This document shows, piece after piece, positions 16,979-25,556 of a stretch of 44,628 nt of DNA (positions are counted from its first letter, which is position 1; each line of letters opens with the position of its first letter). This stretch comes from Bacteroidia bacterium (GTDB lineage: Bacteria; Bacteroidota; Bacteroidia; NS11-12g; UBA955), in assembly GCA_030158725.1 (NCBI GenBank), contig JAOASJ010000066.1, positions 5,995-50,622 of the forward strand. Direction: 5' to 3'. Made by a program: the position numbers and the translations under genes. The notes beneath the pieces are model-generated. The model searched no databases, was not told the origin of the DNA, and saw only the letters and a program-made list of their open reading frames with translations.

Positions 16979-18225
16979 TAGATAGAACTATAGCTCCAGA
17001 GATAAAAAACATAAGTCATATTAATACTGGGTATCCCATTTCGGAAACCAATATTTTTAGAGTTGACTCTGAGGAAGAAGTATTTAAATTAGAAATTGTA
17101 TTCCCAAAAGGAGGATATAGCTTGCTGGATAACAAGTATTCAGGAATTTATGCAATGGATTTACTTTTTAGTGGAACCCAAGAAAAAAATGCTCAAAAAA
17201 TTGCAGATGAAATAGATATTCTAGGAGGTTATATTTTCAAAGGCTGCGACTATTATACCTCTTCAATTACAATTTTTGGTATATCAGAAAACATAAAATC
17301 TCTAATTAAAATTGCTAAATACTGTCTTGAAAATTGTGTTTATCCTTTGGATGAGATAAACATACTTAAAAATAAAAAGAAGAGTGAGTTAAATATTAAT
17401 TTGAATAAGACAAATTATCTTGCAAACAGACAAATTAACCAGATGGTTTTTGGTAAAAACCATCCTTATTCAGTCCCATTAACTGAACAAATTATAGATG
17501 CCTTAAACTCTAAGGATTTTTTAGATTATATTAACACAAGACTAGTTGACCCCTATTTTATATTTACAGGTTCTAAGTCTATGAACATTGAAGAAATATT
17601 AGAAGAATATGGATTCAGTAAAAGACGTTTTGATATTGAACTAAGCTCTGAAGAGCAGGCTGTTGAAGAAGTTGCAAATGAGTTAATTATCAAATCGGGA
17701 AGCACCCAAAACTCTATAAGAATGGGGAAAAAGTTACCATCTAAAAAAGATCCCGATTTTTTCAAAATAAGTTTGGTGAACCTAATTCTGGGTGGATACT
17801 TTGGCTCACGTTTAATGAAAAACATAAGAGAAGAAAAAGGATTAACTTATGGTATACATTCAAGTATAACGCCCTTTAAAACATATAGTATCTTTAAGAT
17901 CAGCAGTGAGTGTAACAACAAACTAACTGAACAAGTAAAAACTGAAATTATCTCTGAAATGAATATACTTAGAACAGAGTTAGTTGAAATAGAAGAACTT
18001 ACGGTTGCAAAAAACTATCTTTTAGGTGCAATTAGCAGGAATTTTGATGGTGCTTTTAATATTAGTGATAGATTTAAAACGTTTTTAGAAATTGACAATG
18101 ACTATGATTATTACACCAAATATTTTAAAGCAATTACAGACATAAGCGCTGAAGACATAAGAGAGTGTGCAAACAATTATTTTGATCCAAATTCGTTAAA
18201 GTATTGCGTAGCAGGTGAGATGTAA
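16975..18225 (+). CDS. M16-family peptidase homologue lacking the zinc site, non-catalytic partner
   Basis: A 416-residue protein with the M16 fold. At the place of HxxEH it reads YAMDLLFSG (about 60-68), so no zinc can bind in the standard way. The C-terminal half keeps the R/Y substrate-binding block (GSRLMKNIREEKGLTYGIHS), which in paired M16 enzymes is supplied by the inactive subunit. It overlaps the catalytic gene by four bases, which supports a fixed 1:1 complex. It also overlaps the next gene by 11 bases. Confidence 0.9.
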   Translation: MIDRTIAPEIKNISHINTGYPISETNIFRVDSEEEVFKLEIVFPKGGYSLLDNKYSGIYAMDLLFSGTQEKNAQKIADEIDILGGYIFKGCDYYTSSITIFGISENIKSLIKIAKYCLENCVYPLDEINILKNKKKSELNINLNKTNYLANRQINQMVFGKNHPYSVPLTEQIIDALNSKDFLDYINTRLVDPYFIFTGSKSMNIEEILEEYGFSKRRFDIELSSEEQAVEEVANELIIKSGSTQNSIRMGKKLPSKKDPDFFKISLVNLILGGYFGSRLMKNIREEKGLTYGIHSSITPFKTYSIFKISSECNNKLTEQVKTEIISEMNILRTELVEIEELTVAKNYLLGAISRNFDGAFNISDRFKTFLEIDNDYDYYTKYFKAITDISAEDIRECANNYFDPNSLKYCVAGEM

Positions 18226-19975
18226 GACATTAATATTGATCATATTTTTTCTGGGTTTAATATTTAACACATATGGTGTTGAAAATAGACCCAAGATGAG
18301 ACGTGCGTGTCTTAACCGATTGGATTCAACACTTGATTTACAATGGAACAAACCCACAGATGTATGTGGAACCTTTACACATTTTGACCTATATGGAAGA
18401 GACAATAATCTTGCTGTATTTCAAAACCTAGGAAGGTATAACTCATTTATATTAAGCAATTTAAGTATCAAACTCAGCAATTTAAAAAGTTGGGAATTCT
18501 ACTTAGTTTATCATAAAGCTTGTAATGGAATTGATAGCATATTTAGTGATACTGTTTTAATAGACAACTCCCCTCCTATTAACTCTGAACTTGATTCTGT
18601 AAGCGTAGAATTAAACAGCCAAAAAACAATACTTGGTTGGAATAAAAATTCTAGTGTTGATGTGAAAGGATATATTATATACCATGTTACTGGAACCAAT
18701 TCAGTAATCGCAGACACCAATTCAACTTTTTACATTGATAATGGAAATAGAAACCCTAGTCTGGGATCTGAAAATTATAGTATTGCTGCTTTTGATAGTT
18801 GCAATAACACATCTCTTATTAGCAATCCACACAGAACTATTTATATTCAAGGTACATTAGACCAATGTTTGAAGACGATAAGATTAAGCTGGAGCCCTTA
18901 TGTAGGTTGGAATGTTTCTTCTTATAGCATTTTTGTGAGCATAAATGGCGGCTCATTTAAATTAGCAGGAAATGTAATACAGAATATTACAAGCTTTACC
19001 TATAATTTTCCTGTGTTTGGTGATAATTATTGCTTCTATATTAGAGCATATAAAGATCTAAACAATAGCATAAGTTCAAGTTCCAATAAAATTTGTATTA
19101 ATACTGGTAGTATAGTTGCAAATAAAAACTCATATGTTGCCAAGGCAAGTGTAAATAATGATAAAATAGATTTGGTATTAATAACGGAAACGGGCAAATC
19201 TCTACAAAAAATAAACATTTATAAAAAAGAAGGCAATTCAAACTTTGTTCTGTGGCAAAGCATTAATACAAATGGAGGAATAATAAATATTACAGACCCC
19301 AATGTATATGTTCATAGCAAAACCTATAGTTACTATTTTACTACAGAAGGGCCATGTAATTTAGTTTTTGATACATCCCAAACAGCAACAACAATTCTGT
19401 TATCAGTATTGATGATATCACCTGGAGATCAAATACTAAATTGGTCGCTTTACAACAAATTCATCAAACAAACCAAAAAACAAGAGCTCTTATTGTCAAA
19501 TAGTCCAAACTTTAACTATAGTTCCACGTGGAACATGTTAAGCAGTTTAAACAATTCGACCATAAACACCAATGACAATACTAACTTTAGTTTAACACAA
19601 GATAAGATATGTTATTGTATTAGGGCAATAGAAAATGATCCAAACATAACATATACAAGAAGCGATACTAGCTATAGCAATATAGAGTGCTTAAATGCAG
19701 ATCCAATTGTATTCTTCCCTAATGCACTTCAGATAAATGGATACAATACCTCTTTCTACCCTAAAGGTGTATTTATAGACTATGACAAAAGCTCTTATCA
19801 AATATATAACCGATGGGGCCAATTAATATTTGAAACCAACGACATACGAACACAGTGGTTTGGTACATTTAATGATAAATTAGTAGATAGTGATGTATAC
19901 GCCTATAGAGCAATTATAATTGGACTAAACGGGAGTACACTTTATTATGATGGAACAATAACAGTATTGAAGTAA
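18215..19975 (+). CDS. Secreted protein with fibronectin III-like modules and a T9SS type B (CHU_C) sorting domain
   Basis: A 586-residue protein. The GTG at 18215 gives a signal peptide (TLILIIFFLGLIFNTYG) and overlaps the M16 gene by 11 bases. Several FN3-like modules follow, recognisable by repeated LxWN/LSWSP strands with -GYIIYH or -SYSIFV partners. The last ~90 residues (about 496-586) are the gliding-motility-associated C-terminal domain: FFPNALQINGYN, YQIYNRWGQLIFETND and the closing YYDGTITVLK. Such proteins are exported by the type IX system and attached at or released from the cell surface. Function unknown. One GTTCCACGTGGAAC palindrome (19521-19534) lies within the reading frame as Ser-Thr-Trp-Asn. 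Its stop overlaps the ybeY ATG. Confidence 0.85.
   Translation: MRCKTLILIIFFLGLIFNTYGVENRPKMRRACLNRLDSTLDLQWNKPTDVCGTFTHFDLYGRDNNLAVFQNLGRYNSFILSNLSIKLSNLKSWEFYLVYHKACNGIDSIFSDTVLIDNSPPINSELDSVSVELNSQKTILGWNKNSSVDVKGYIIYHVTGTNSVIADTNSTFYIDNGNRNPSLGSENYSIAAFDSCNNTSLISNPHRTIYIQGTLDQCLKTIRLSWSPYVGWNVSSYSIFVSINGGSFKLAGNVIQNITSFTYNFPVFGDNYCFYIRAYKDLNNSISSSSNKICINTGSIVANKNSYVAKASVNNDKIDLVLITETGKSLQKINIYKKEGNSNFVLWQSINTNGGIINITDPNVYVHSKTYSYYFTTEGPCNLVFDTSQTATTILLSVLMISPGDQILNWSLYNKFIKQTKKQELLLSNSPNFNYSSTWNMLSSLNNSTINTNDNTNFSLTQDKICYCIRAIENDPNITYTRSDTSYSNIECLNADPIVFFPNALQINGYNTSFYPKGVFIDYDKSSYQIYNRWGQLIFETNDIRTQWFGTFNDKLVDSDVYAYRAIIIGLNGSTLYYDGTITVLK
19520..19535. promoter_or_regulatory. parS-like ParB-binding palindrome, site 1
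   Basis: The 14-base perfect palindrome GTTCCACGTGGAAC (19521-19534), flanked by A on both sides. It matches the core of the chromosomal parS consensus TGTTtCACGTGaAACA, and Pseudomonas parS sites use the CCACGTGG version. It lies inside the CHU_C protein gene. Confidence 0.75.
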
Positions 19976-20406
19976 TGATAAAATTCAATGGTAAAACAAA
20001 GGCAGTTAAGGAATACGCATCTTGCCTCAAACAAACAATAAAACAAATAGCAATTGATCATAAATTTAAAATAGGGTCAATTGATTATATTGTTGTTACA
20101 GATGAAAGGATACTTGAGATTAACAATAGCGCTTTACAACATGACTATTACACAGATATAATAACTTTTGATTATACTGAAAACAAGCAATTAGAGGGAG
20201 AGATATACATTAGTATTGATAGAATATTGGATAACTCTAAAAAATATAACGAAAAGTTCCACGTGGAACTATCTAGAGTAGTGTTTCATGGCATACTACA
20301 TATGGTAGGCTACAAAGACAAAACCAAAAAAGACATCTCAAAAATGAGAGAGATGGAACAAAAATACATAGAACAATTTTTAAAAGCGTTCCACGTGGAA
20401 CAATAA
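19975..20406 (+). CDS. ybeY: Endoribonuclease YbeY, 16S rRNA maturation
   Basis: A 143-residue metal-dependent endoribonuclease needed for 16S rRNA 3'-end maturation and ribosome quality control. The catalytic block is [11 protein letters not shown] (His105, His109); the third His of the E. coli motif HGxLHLxGYDH is replaced, as I recall for Bacteroidota YbeY in general. [16 protein letters not shown] (52-67) matches the conserved family segment. The start overlaps the previous stop as TAATG. The protein reads FHVE twice, at residues 95-98 and 139-142, because two parS-like palindromes fall in the same frame; the second forms the very C-terminus, ending FHVEQ. mnmG follows after one base. Confidence 0.93.
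   Translation: MIKFNGKTKAVKEYASCLKQTIKQIAIDHKFKIGSIDYIVVTDERILEINNSALQHDYYTDIITFDYTENKQLEGEIYISIDRILDNSKKYNEKFHVELSRVVFHGILHMVGYKDKTKKDISKMREMEQKYIEQFLKAFHVEQ
20255..20270. promoter_or_regulatory. parS-like ParB-binding palindrome, site 2
   Basis: A 16-base perfect palindrome AGTTCCACGTGGAACT inside ybeY, with the same 14-base core as sites 1 and 3. It is 735 bases from site 1 and 132 bases from site 3. Confidence 0.78.
20388..20401. promoter_or_regulatory. parS-like ParB-binding palindrome, site 3
   Basis: A perfect GTTCCACGTGGAAC covering the last sense codons of ybeY and ending 6 bases before the mnmG ATG. Besides serving ParB it could affect translation initiation of mnmG, since a 14-base palindrome can fold in RNA. 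Confidence 0.77.
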
Positions 20407-20407
20407 T

Positions 20408-22261
20408 ATGAGAAAAGAATACGATGTCATTGTTATAGGAGCGGGTCACGCAGGCTGTGAAGCAGCACATGCGGCAGCAACTATGGGTTCAAGAGTAATA
20501 CTAATTACAATGAACATGGAAACAATAGCCAAAATGAGTTGCAATCCTGCAATGGGTGGTGTTGCTAAAGGTCAAATAATTAGAGAGATAGACGCATTAG
20601 GTGGTATGTCTGGTATAATCACAGATAAGACCATGTTGCAATTTCGCATGCTAAACAGATCAAAAGGCGCTGCGATGTTTAGCCCTAGAGCACAATCAGA
20701 TAGAATGCGCTTTTCGGAAGAATGGAGATTAGAACTTGAATCAAATCCTAACATAGATTTTATGCAAGACAATGTAACTTCATTATTTGAAACATCAGGT
20801 AGAATATCTTCTGTAAAAACTAGTATGGGTTATGAAGTATTTGGCAAAGCTGTTATAGTAACCAGTGGTACTTTTCTAAATGGCTTAATTCACATTGGCA
20901 CAAAAAACTTCGGTGGAGGTAGAATGGCTGAAACGAACAGTGTTGGAATAACTGCAGACCTTGTTAAATTCGGTTTTGAAGCTGGTAGAATGAAAACAGG
21001 AACTCCACCTAGAATAGACGGAAGGTCTTTAGACTATACAGTAATGGAGAGGCAAGATGGGGATGAGAACCCAGGTAAGTTTTCATTTTCAAATAAAACT
21101 CAGTCATTGAAGAATCAACTGCCATGCTATATTACTTATACGAATGAAAATGTTCATGATATATTAAGAGAAGGATTTGACCGTTCTCCTATGTTTAATG
21201 GTAGCATTTCGGGATTAGGTCCGAGATATTGCCCTTCTATAGAAGATAAGATTAATAGATTTGCAGAAAGAGATAGACATCAAATTTTTGTTGAACCTGA
21301 GGGATGGAAAACAGTTGAAATGTATATTAATGGCTTCTCAACCTCATTGCCAGAAGACATACAAGAAAAGGCTTTAAGACTAATTCCTGGGTTTAAAGAT
21401 GCAAAAATATTTAGGCCTGGATATGCTATTGAATATGACTTCTTCCCTCCTACCCAATTAAAAGCTAATCTTGAAACCAAAATTATTAATAATTTATTTT
21501 TTGCTGGTCAAATAAATGGTACAACGGGTTATGAGGAGGCAGCATGCCAAGGCTTGATGGCTGGTATAAACGCTCATCTAAAGATAAACGATAAACAAGA
21601 ATTTATCCTAAAAAGATCTGAAGCATATATCGGAGTACTAATAGATGATCTAATTAATAAGGGTACAGAAGAACCCTATAGGATGTTTACTTCTCGAGCT
21701 GAGTTTAGGATATTATTAAGACAGGACAACGCTGATAATAGACTAACTCAATTAGGATACAATATTGGTTTAGCAAGTCAAGAAAGAATTGAAGATCTTA
21801 GTATAAAAAATGATAAAGTAAAATCTTTAATACATTATATAAAAAATCATTCTTGCGAACCCAATGAGGTTAATCCACTTTTAGAATCTAAACAAACTAG
21901 TCAAATTGATCAAAAAGTAAAATTAGATAAGATTGTATTAAGACCTCAAATAGAAATAAATGATTTTAATACTATCTATGATAGAATTTCTGATGAAGAT
22001 GACGAGATAAAAGAAGAGGCAGAAATATTAATAAAATATGAAAGCTATATTGAGAAAGAAAAACAAATGGTTGAGAAAGTATTAAAATTAGAACATTTAA
22101 AATTGAGTTCAGAATTTGATTATAGTACTTTAAAAACATTGAGTTTAGAAAGTAGAGAAAAATTAAATAAGATTAAACCAGAAAATATTGGGCAAGCTTC
22201 AAGAATAAGTGGTGTTTCTCCATCAGATATTTCAGTTTTATTAGTACATTTAGGAAGATGA
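20408..22261 (+). CDS. mnmG: tRNA uridine-5-carboxymethylaminomethyl(34) synthesis enzyme MnmG
   Basis: A 617-residue FAD enzyme that with MnmE modifies the wobble uridine of several tRNAs. The dinucleotide-binding motif GAGHAGCEA (11-19), the [11 protein letters not shown] block (45-55, including the conserved Cys), [24 protein letters not shown] and [23 protein letters not shown] are all present, and length is normal. The C-terminal helical domain ends with [19 protein letters not shown]. The ybeY-mnmG order is common in Bacteroidota. The three parS-like palindromes just upstream fit the frequent closeness of gidA/mnmG to the replication origin in other phyla, although this alone does not place the origin. 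Confidence 0.97.
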   Translation: MRKEYDVIVIGAGHAGCEAAHAAATMGSRVILITMNMETIAKMSCNPAMGGVAKGQIIREIDALGGMSGIITDKTMLQFRMLNRSKGAAMFSPRAQSDRMRFSEEWRLELESNPNIDFMQDNVTSLFETSGRISSVKTSMGYEVFGKAVIVTSGTFLNGLIHIGTKNFGGGRMAETNSVGITADLVKFGFEAGRMKTGTPPRIDGRSLDYTVMERQDGDENPGKFSFSNKTQSLKNQLPCYITYTNENVHDILREGFDRSPMFNGSISGLGPRYCPSIEDKINRFAERDRHQIFVEPEGWKTVEMYINGFSTSLPEDIQEKALRLIPGFKDAKIFRPGYAIEYDFFPPTQLKANLETKIINNLFFAGQINGTTGYEEAACQGLMAGINAHLKINDKQEFILKRSEAYIGVLIDDLINKGTEEPYRMFTSRAEFRILLRQDNADNRLTQLGYNIGLASQERIEDLSIKNDKVKSLIHYIKNHSCEPNEVNPLLESKQTSQIDQKVKLDKIVLRPQIEINDFNTIYDRISDEDDEIKEEAEILIKYESYIEKEKQMVEKVLKLEHLKLSSEFDYSTLKTLSLESREKLNKIKPENIGQASRISGVSPSDISVLLVHLGR

Positions 22262-23649
22262 AATATTTCAATATAATTTTAATTTTAATTCTATTCTATT
22301 CTTGCGCTAATGTTGGGACATTAGGAGGTGGTCCAATAGATGATAAACCACCTATTCTTTTAAAAAGTAATCTAACCAAAGATAATTTTAATAGCAGAAC
22401 AATAACACTAGAATTTGACGAATATATAAGCTTAAATAATGCTGAGAAGAATATTTTAATTTTACCTAAAACATGTAATTTGAAAATATCTTCAATAAAT
22501 AAAAAAGTAACTATACAACTGGATAGTCAGCTAAAAAATGATGTAACCTATAATCTAATAATAAATGGAGGAATAATAGATAACAACGCATCAAATAAAT
22601 TTATATACAATTATATTTTTTCAAAAAACGTATTAGCTGATTCGTCCATAATACAGATAAATCTATCCAACTTAGAAAATAATAAAAATACTAAAATTTG
22701 TATTAACTCAAATACTGGAATAGATAGCTTTAAAAATTTCAACATAGACTATATGATGCCTGTTGAAACTGAAAAAATAATATATAGAGGAATTAATAAT
22801 CCTTCAATAAATCTTTGGTTGTATACTGATAAAAATAATGATAATAAACCAGATCTATATGAACCAATTAATTTCATTAAAAATATAAATAAAGATAGTA
22901 CATATAATATATCATTGATAAACTGGAAAAAGCCATTTAAAGTAAACAAGGTTATAAATGATGAAACTTTTAGTTATATAAAACTTTACTATGACAAGGA
23001 GGAAAATATTAGTGAGATTATCTCAAAGATAAACATTGAAAGTAGTAAGTTAATTTTAATTACATCGGAATATGCAATCGCTAAAAAAGATAATAATTCA
23101 TTAGAATTTACCATTGATACATCGGTAAAATTTAATTATAAAGATGATTTAAAAAATTACATATTAAAATCTATTCAAATTCTAAAAATTAGAAATAATT
23201 ATATTGTTCAATATAAATTACCGTATGACATTAAGAATTATGAAAAAAATCATCATTTAAACGTCATTAGACGAACTTTAAATATAAAACCTGATACATT
23301 TATCATATCAGATAAAAATGTAGGCATACAAGATACTTTTAATTTAAAGAATATAAATATCGATGAAGAACAAAAATTATCACATTTAACGGTTTCAATT
23401 AATAGCAGCACTTCAAATTATTTTGATATTAAAATTACAAAAAATGGAAAATATTTTAAGACAATATTTAATACAAATTTAATTGATGAATATTTTGAAC
23501 CAAATGTGTATAAAATTGAAATTTACAAGCATAATTATGAAAATGAATTTAATCCTTTAAATATGATTAAAAACACGCAACCTATATACGAAAAAACCTT
23601 GTATTTAAAGGCATCTTGGGAAGAAAAACTTGATGTAAAAGTTGATTAA
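22258..23649 (+). CDS. Lipoprotein with N-terminal Ig-like (Big_5/SbsA-type) domain
   Basis: A 463-residue lipoprotein with a signal ending in FYSC (Cys16). The segment [19 protein letters not shown] followed by [18 protein letters not shown] is the hallmark of a widespread Bacteroidota family annotated as Ig-like domain-containing protein. The C-terminal two thirds is beta-rich, very rich in Asn, Lys and Ile, and carries no motif I know. The start overlaps the mnmG stop as ATGA, making it the last of six coupled genes. Function unknown; outer-membrane attachment is inferred. Base composition is even more AT-rich than its neighbours. Confidence 0.82.
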   Translation: MKYFNIILILILFYSCANVGTLGGGPIDDKPPILLKSNLTKDNFNSRTITLEFDEYISLNNAEKNILILPKTCNLKISSINKKVTIQLDSQLKNDVTYNLIINGGIIDNNASNKFIYNYIFSKNVLADSSIIQINLSNLENNKNTKICINSNTGIDSFKNFNIDYMMPVETEKIIYRGINNPSINLWLYTDKNNDNKPDLYEPINFIKNINKDSTYNISLINWKKPFKVNKVINDETFSYIKLYYDKEENISEIISKINIESSKLILITSEYAIAKKDNNSLEFTIDTSVKFNYKDDLKNYILKSIQILKIRNNYIVQYKLPYDIKNYEKNHHLNVIRRTLNIKPDTFIISDKNVGIQDTFNLKNINIDEEQKLSHLTVSINSSTSNYFDIKITKNGKYFKTIFNTNLIDEYFEPNVYKIEIYKHNYENEFNPLNMIKNTQPIYEKTLYLKASWEEKLDVKVD

Positions 23650-23757
23650 TTTTCAACATAATTAACAACATAATCATGTATAAATTTGAGGTATTAGAAT
23701 ATAGCTTATGTGGAACATTTCTGATGTTTGTAAGAGTGAAAATAAGTGTATAATTAT

Positions 23758-23780
23758 AGGATAAATAGTAGGTTTATCCT
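23758..23780. repeat. Perfect 8-base stem inverted repeat
   Basis: AGGATAAA (23758-23765) and TTTATCCT (23773-23780) with a 7-base spacer. It could be a transcription-factor site or an RNA hairpin; there is no T-tract. Confidence 0.5.
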
Positions 23781-23806
23781 CAAAAGTAATAAATCTGTAA
23801 ACTGGT

Positions 23807-23832
23807 ATTCACATAAATGTTAATATGTGAAT
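23807..23832. repeat. Perfect 9-base stem inverted repeat
   Basis: ATTCACATA (23807-23815) and TATGTGAAT (23824-23832) with an 8-base spacer, 27 bases after the preceding hairpin. TGTGA/TCACA half-sites recall Crp/Fnr-type operators, but the orientation and spacing differ from the E. coli Crp consensus, so no regulator is named. Confidence 0.45.
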
Positions 23833-24046
23833 TAAGTAGTCAAGACACTAGTAAAATATAGAAAATTAGATGAAATTTAGCGTTGGTAACTAAGTTAAAA
23901 ATTAAAATATTCAATATAAAAAACACTAAAATAATGAGTTATCACGATATCAACAGTACTATACTAATACAATATATTATTTAAATAAATCTTTTATTAT
24001 TCTTATCCGTTGAAAACCCAACTAAACTGAAATTAAAACTTTAAAC

Positions 24047-24054
24047 TACTTTTG
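24047..24054 (+). promoter_or_regulatory. -7 promoter box TACTTTTG for pheS
   Basis: An exact TAnnTTTG match with its last base 4 bases before the pheS ATG (24059). This predicts a leaderless or one-base-leader pheS transcript. Confidence 0.65.
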
Positions 24055-24058
24055 TACC

Positions 24059-25072
24059 ATGCTTGAAAAAATTGAAGAACTGAAAAATAAAGCAAAGAAT
24101 TTCACAATTGAAAATTTAGAATCTTTAGAAAATTATAGATTAGCATTTTTATCAAAAAAAGGTTTTCTAAATAATTTATTTGAAGATTTTAAAATTATAA
24201 GTGGTGAAGAAAAAAGAGAAATTGGTAAACAATTAAATATACTAAGACAAGAAGTTGAATCGATTTTTAATGAAAATCGCGAAAAATTTTCCGGCGCAGC
24301 CGGTGTTAATAAACTTAACATAGATGAATCTTTGCCTGTATTTGCTGAAAAAATTGGTTCCACACATCCAATATCAATTGTAAAAAACAATATTTTAGAA
24401 ATATTTGAAAGCATAGGTTTTACAGTAGAAAATGGTCCAGAGATAGAAGATGATTGGCACAATTTTACGGCTTTAAATTTCGCGGAAAATCATCCAGCGC
24501 GCGATATGCAGGATACTTTTTTTGTTAATAAAGAACCTATTGGAAATTTTGCTTTAAGAACCCATACTAGTAGTGTGCAAGTTAGATTAATGGAAAATGA
24601 GAAACCTCCAATTCGAGCATTAATGCCAGGAAGAGTATACAGGAACGAAGCAGTTTCATCGAGATCCAATTGCTTTTTTCATCAAATAGAAGGTCTATAC
24701 ATTGATGAGAAAGTAAGTTTTGCTGATTTAAAACAGACACTATACTATTTTGTTTCACAGTTTTTTGGTGAAAGAGAGATTAGGTTTAGACCTTCTTATT
24801 TTCCTTTTACAGAACCAAGTGCAGAAATGGATATCTTTTTAGGGACTGCAACAGAACAAGACAAAAGGCTTACAAAAGGTACCGGTTGGCTTGAAATTCT
24901 TGGATGTGGTATGGTAGATCCTAATGTTCTACAAAATTGTGGTATTGATCCAGAAAAGTATTCAGGTTTTGCTTTTGGTATGGGTATAGACAGAATTACT
25001 ATGTTAAAATATGGTATTAAAGATATACGTCAAATGTTTGAGAATGATGTTCGATTTTTAGAACAATTTTAA
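24059..25072 (+). CDS. pheS: Phenylalanyl-tRNA synthetase alpha subunit
   Basis: A 337-residue class II synthetase subunit with an N-terminal coiled-coil arm (residues 1-90) and the catalytic core: FHQIEGLYIDEKVSF (motif 2 region), PFTEPSAEMDIF, GWLEILGCGMVDPNVL and the motif 3 FGMGIDRITMLKYGI. All class II motifs are intact and length is normal. It charges tRNA-Phe together with PheT, which is not in this window. A small secreted protein gene follows after one base. Confidence 0.97.
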   Translation: MLEKIEELKNKAKNFTIENLESLENYRLAFLSKKGFLNNLFEDFKIISGEEKREIGKQLNILRQEVESIFNENREKFSGAAGVNKLNIDESLPVFAEKIGSTHPISIVKNNILEIFESIGFTVENGPEIEDDWHNFTALNFAENHPARDMQDTFFVNKEPIGNFALRTHTSSVQVRLMENEKPPIRALMPGRVYRNEAVSSRSNCFFHQIEGLYIDEKVSFADLKQTLYYFVSQFFGEREIRFRPSYFPFTEPSAEMDIFLGTATEQDKRLTKGTGWLEILGCGMVDPNVLQNCGIDPEKYSGFAFGMGIDRITMLKYGIKDIRQMFENDVRFLEQF

Positions 25073-25073
25073 G

Positions 25074-25487
25074 ATGAAAAATAGCTTACTTTTAATACTG
25101 GTACTTTTACTATTTACCGACTTTAAACAAGTAAGTAAAAAGCCTTCGAATACAATTGAAATTCGTTTTGGAAAAGGCGGTGGGATAACGGGTTTATATG
25201 AAAAGTATGTACTTTCAAAAAATGGGGTTTTATGGAAATACTCCGAGTCTGATAACACCAAAAAAGTAATCAAGACTATTACCAAAACTAAACACAATTA
25301 CATACTAAAAAAGATATCAAGTAAAGGTCTACAATCAATAAACTTAAACGAAGCAGGAAATATGAATTCATACATTGAATTATCAAAAGGCCTTAAAGTG
25401 TTTAAGAGATTTCAATGGCCAACAGATAAAAAGGATATTCCAGTTCAAATTAAGGAACTTGATTCTCTTTTAAATACTTTGTTATAA
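25074..25487 (+). CDS. Small secreted or membrane-anchored protein of unknown function
   Basis: A 137-residue protein beginning with a hydrophobic segment (MKNSLLLILVLLLFTDFK) that may be a signal peptide or anchor; there is no lipobox Cys. The body contains FGKGGGITGLYEKYVLSKNG and a late FQWPTDKKDIP stretch, a pattern I recall from short uncharacterised Bacteroidota proteins. It starts one base after the pheS stop, so it is probably co-transcribed with pheS. No function is proposed. Confidence 0.65.
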   Translation: MKNSLLLILVLLLFTDFKQVSKKPSNTIEIRFGKGGGITGLYEKYVLSKNGVLWKYSESDNTKKVIKTITKTKHNYILKKISSKGLQSINLNEAGNMNSYIELSKGLKVFKRFQWPTDKKDIPVQIKELDSLLNTLL

Positions 25488-25515
25488 GCTTATTAGTTTC
25501 ATTCTAAAATAAACA

Positions 25516-25547
25516 TTGAATACATCGGTAAACCTTGTTTATATTTG
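25516..25547 (+). promoter_or_regulatory. Promoter of bshA: TTG-N21-TATATTTG
   Basis: The -7 box TATATTTG (25540-25547) is exact, and a TTG (25516-25518) lies 21 bases upstream, within the spacing expected for Bacteroidota promoters. The box ends 9 bases before the ATG at 25557 and argues against the alternative TTG start at 25545, which would lie within it. Confidence 0.65.
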
Positions 25548-25556
25548 CATTTTATC

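Larger units (their letters stand above)
23650..24058. other. 409-base AT-rich intergenic region with two stem-loops
   Basis: No gene seen. Two perfect hairpins stand close together: AGGATAAA/TTTATCCT with a 7-base loop (23758-23780) and ATTCACATA/TATGTGAAT with an 8-base loop (23807-23832). Neither is followed by a T-run, so neither looks like an intrinsic terminator. Imperfect DnaA-box-like words occur (TTATCCTCA from 23774, TTATCCGTT from 24003). The right end holds the pheS promoter box. Confidence 0.5.
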
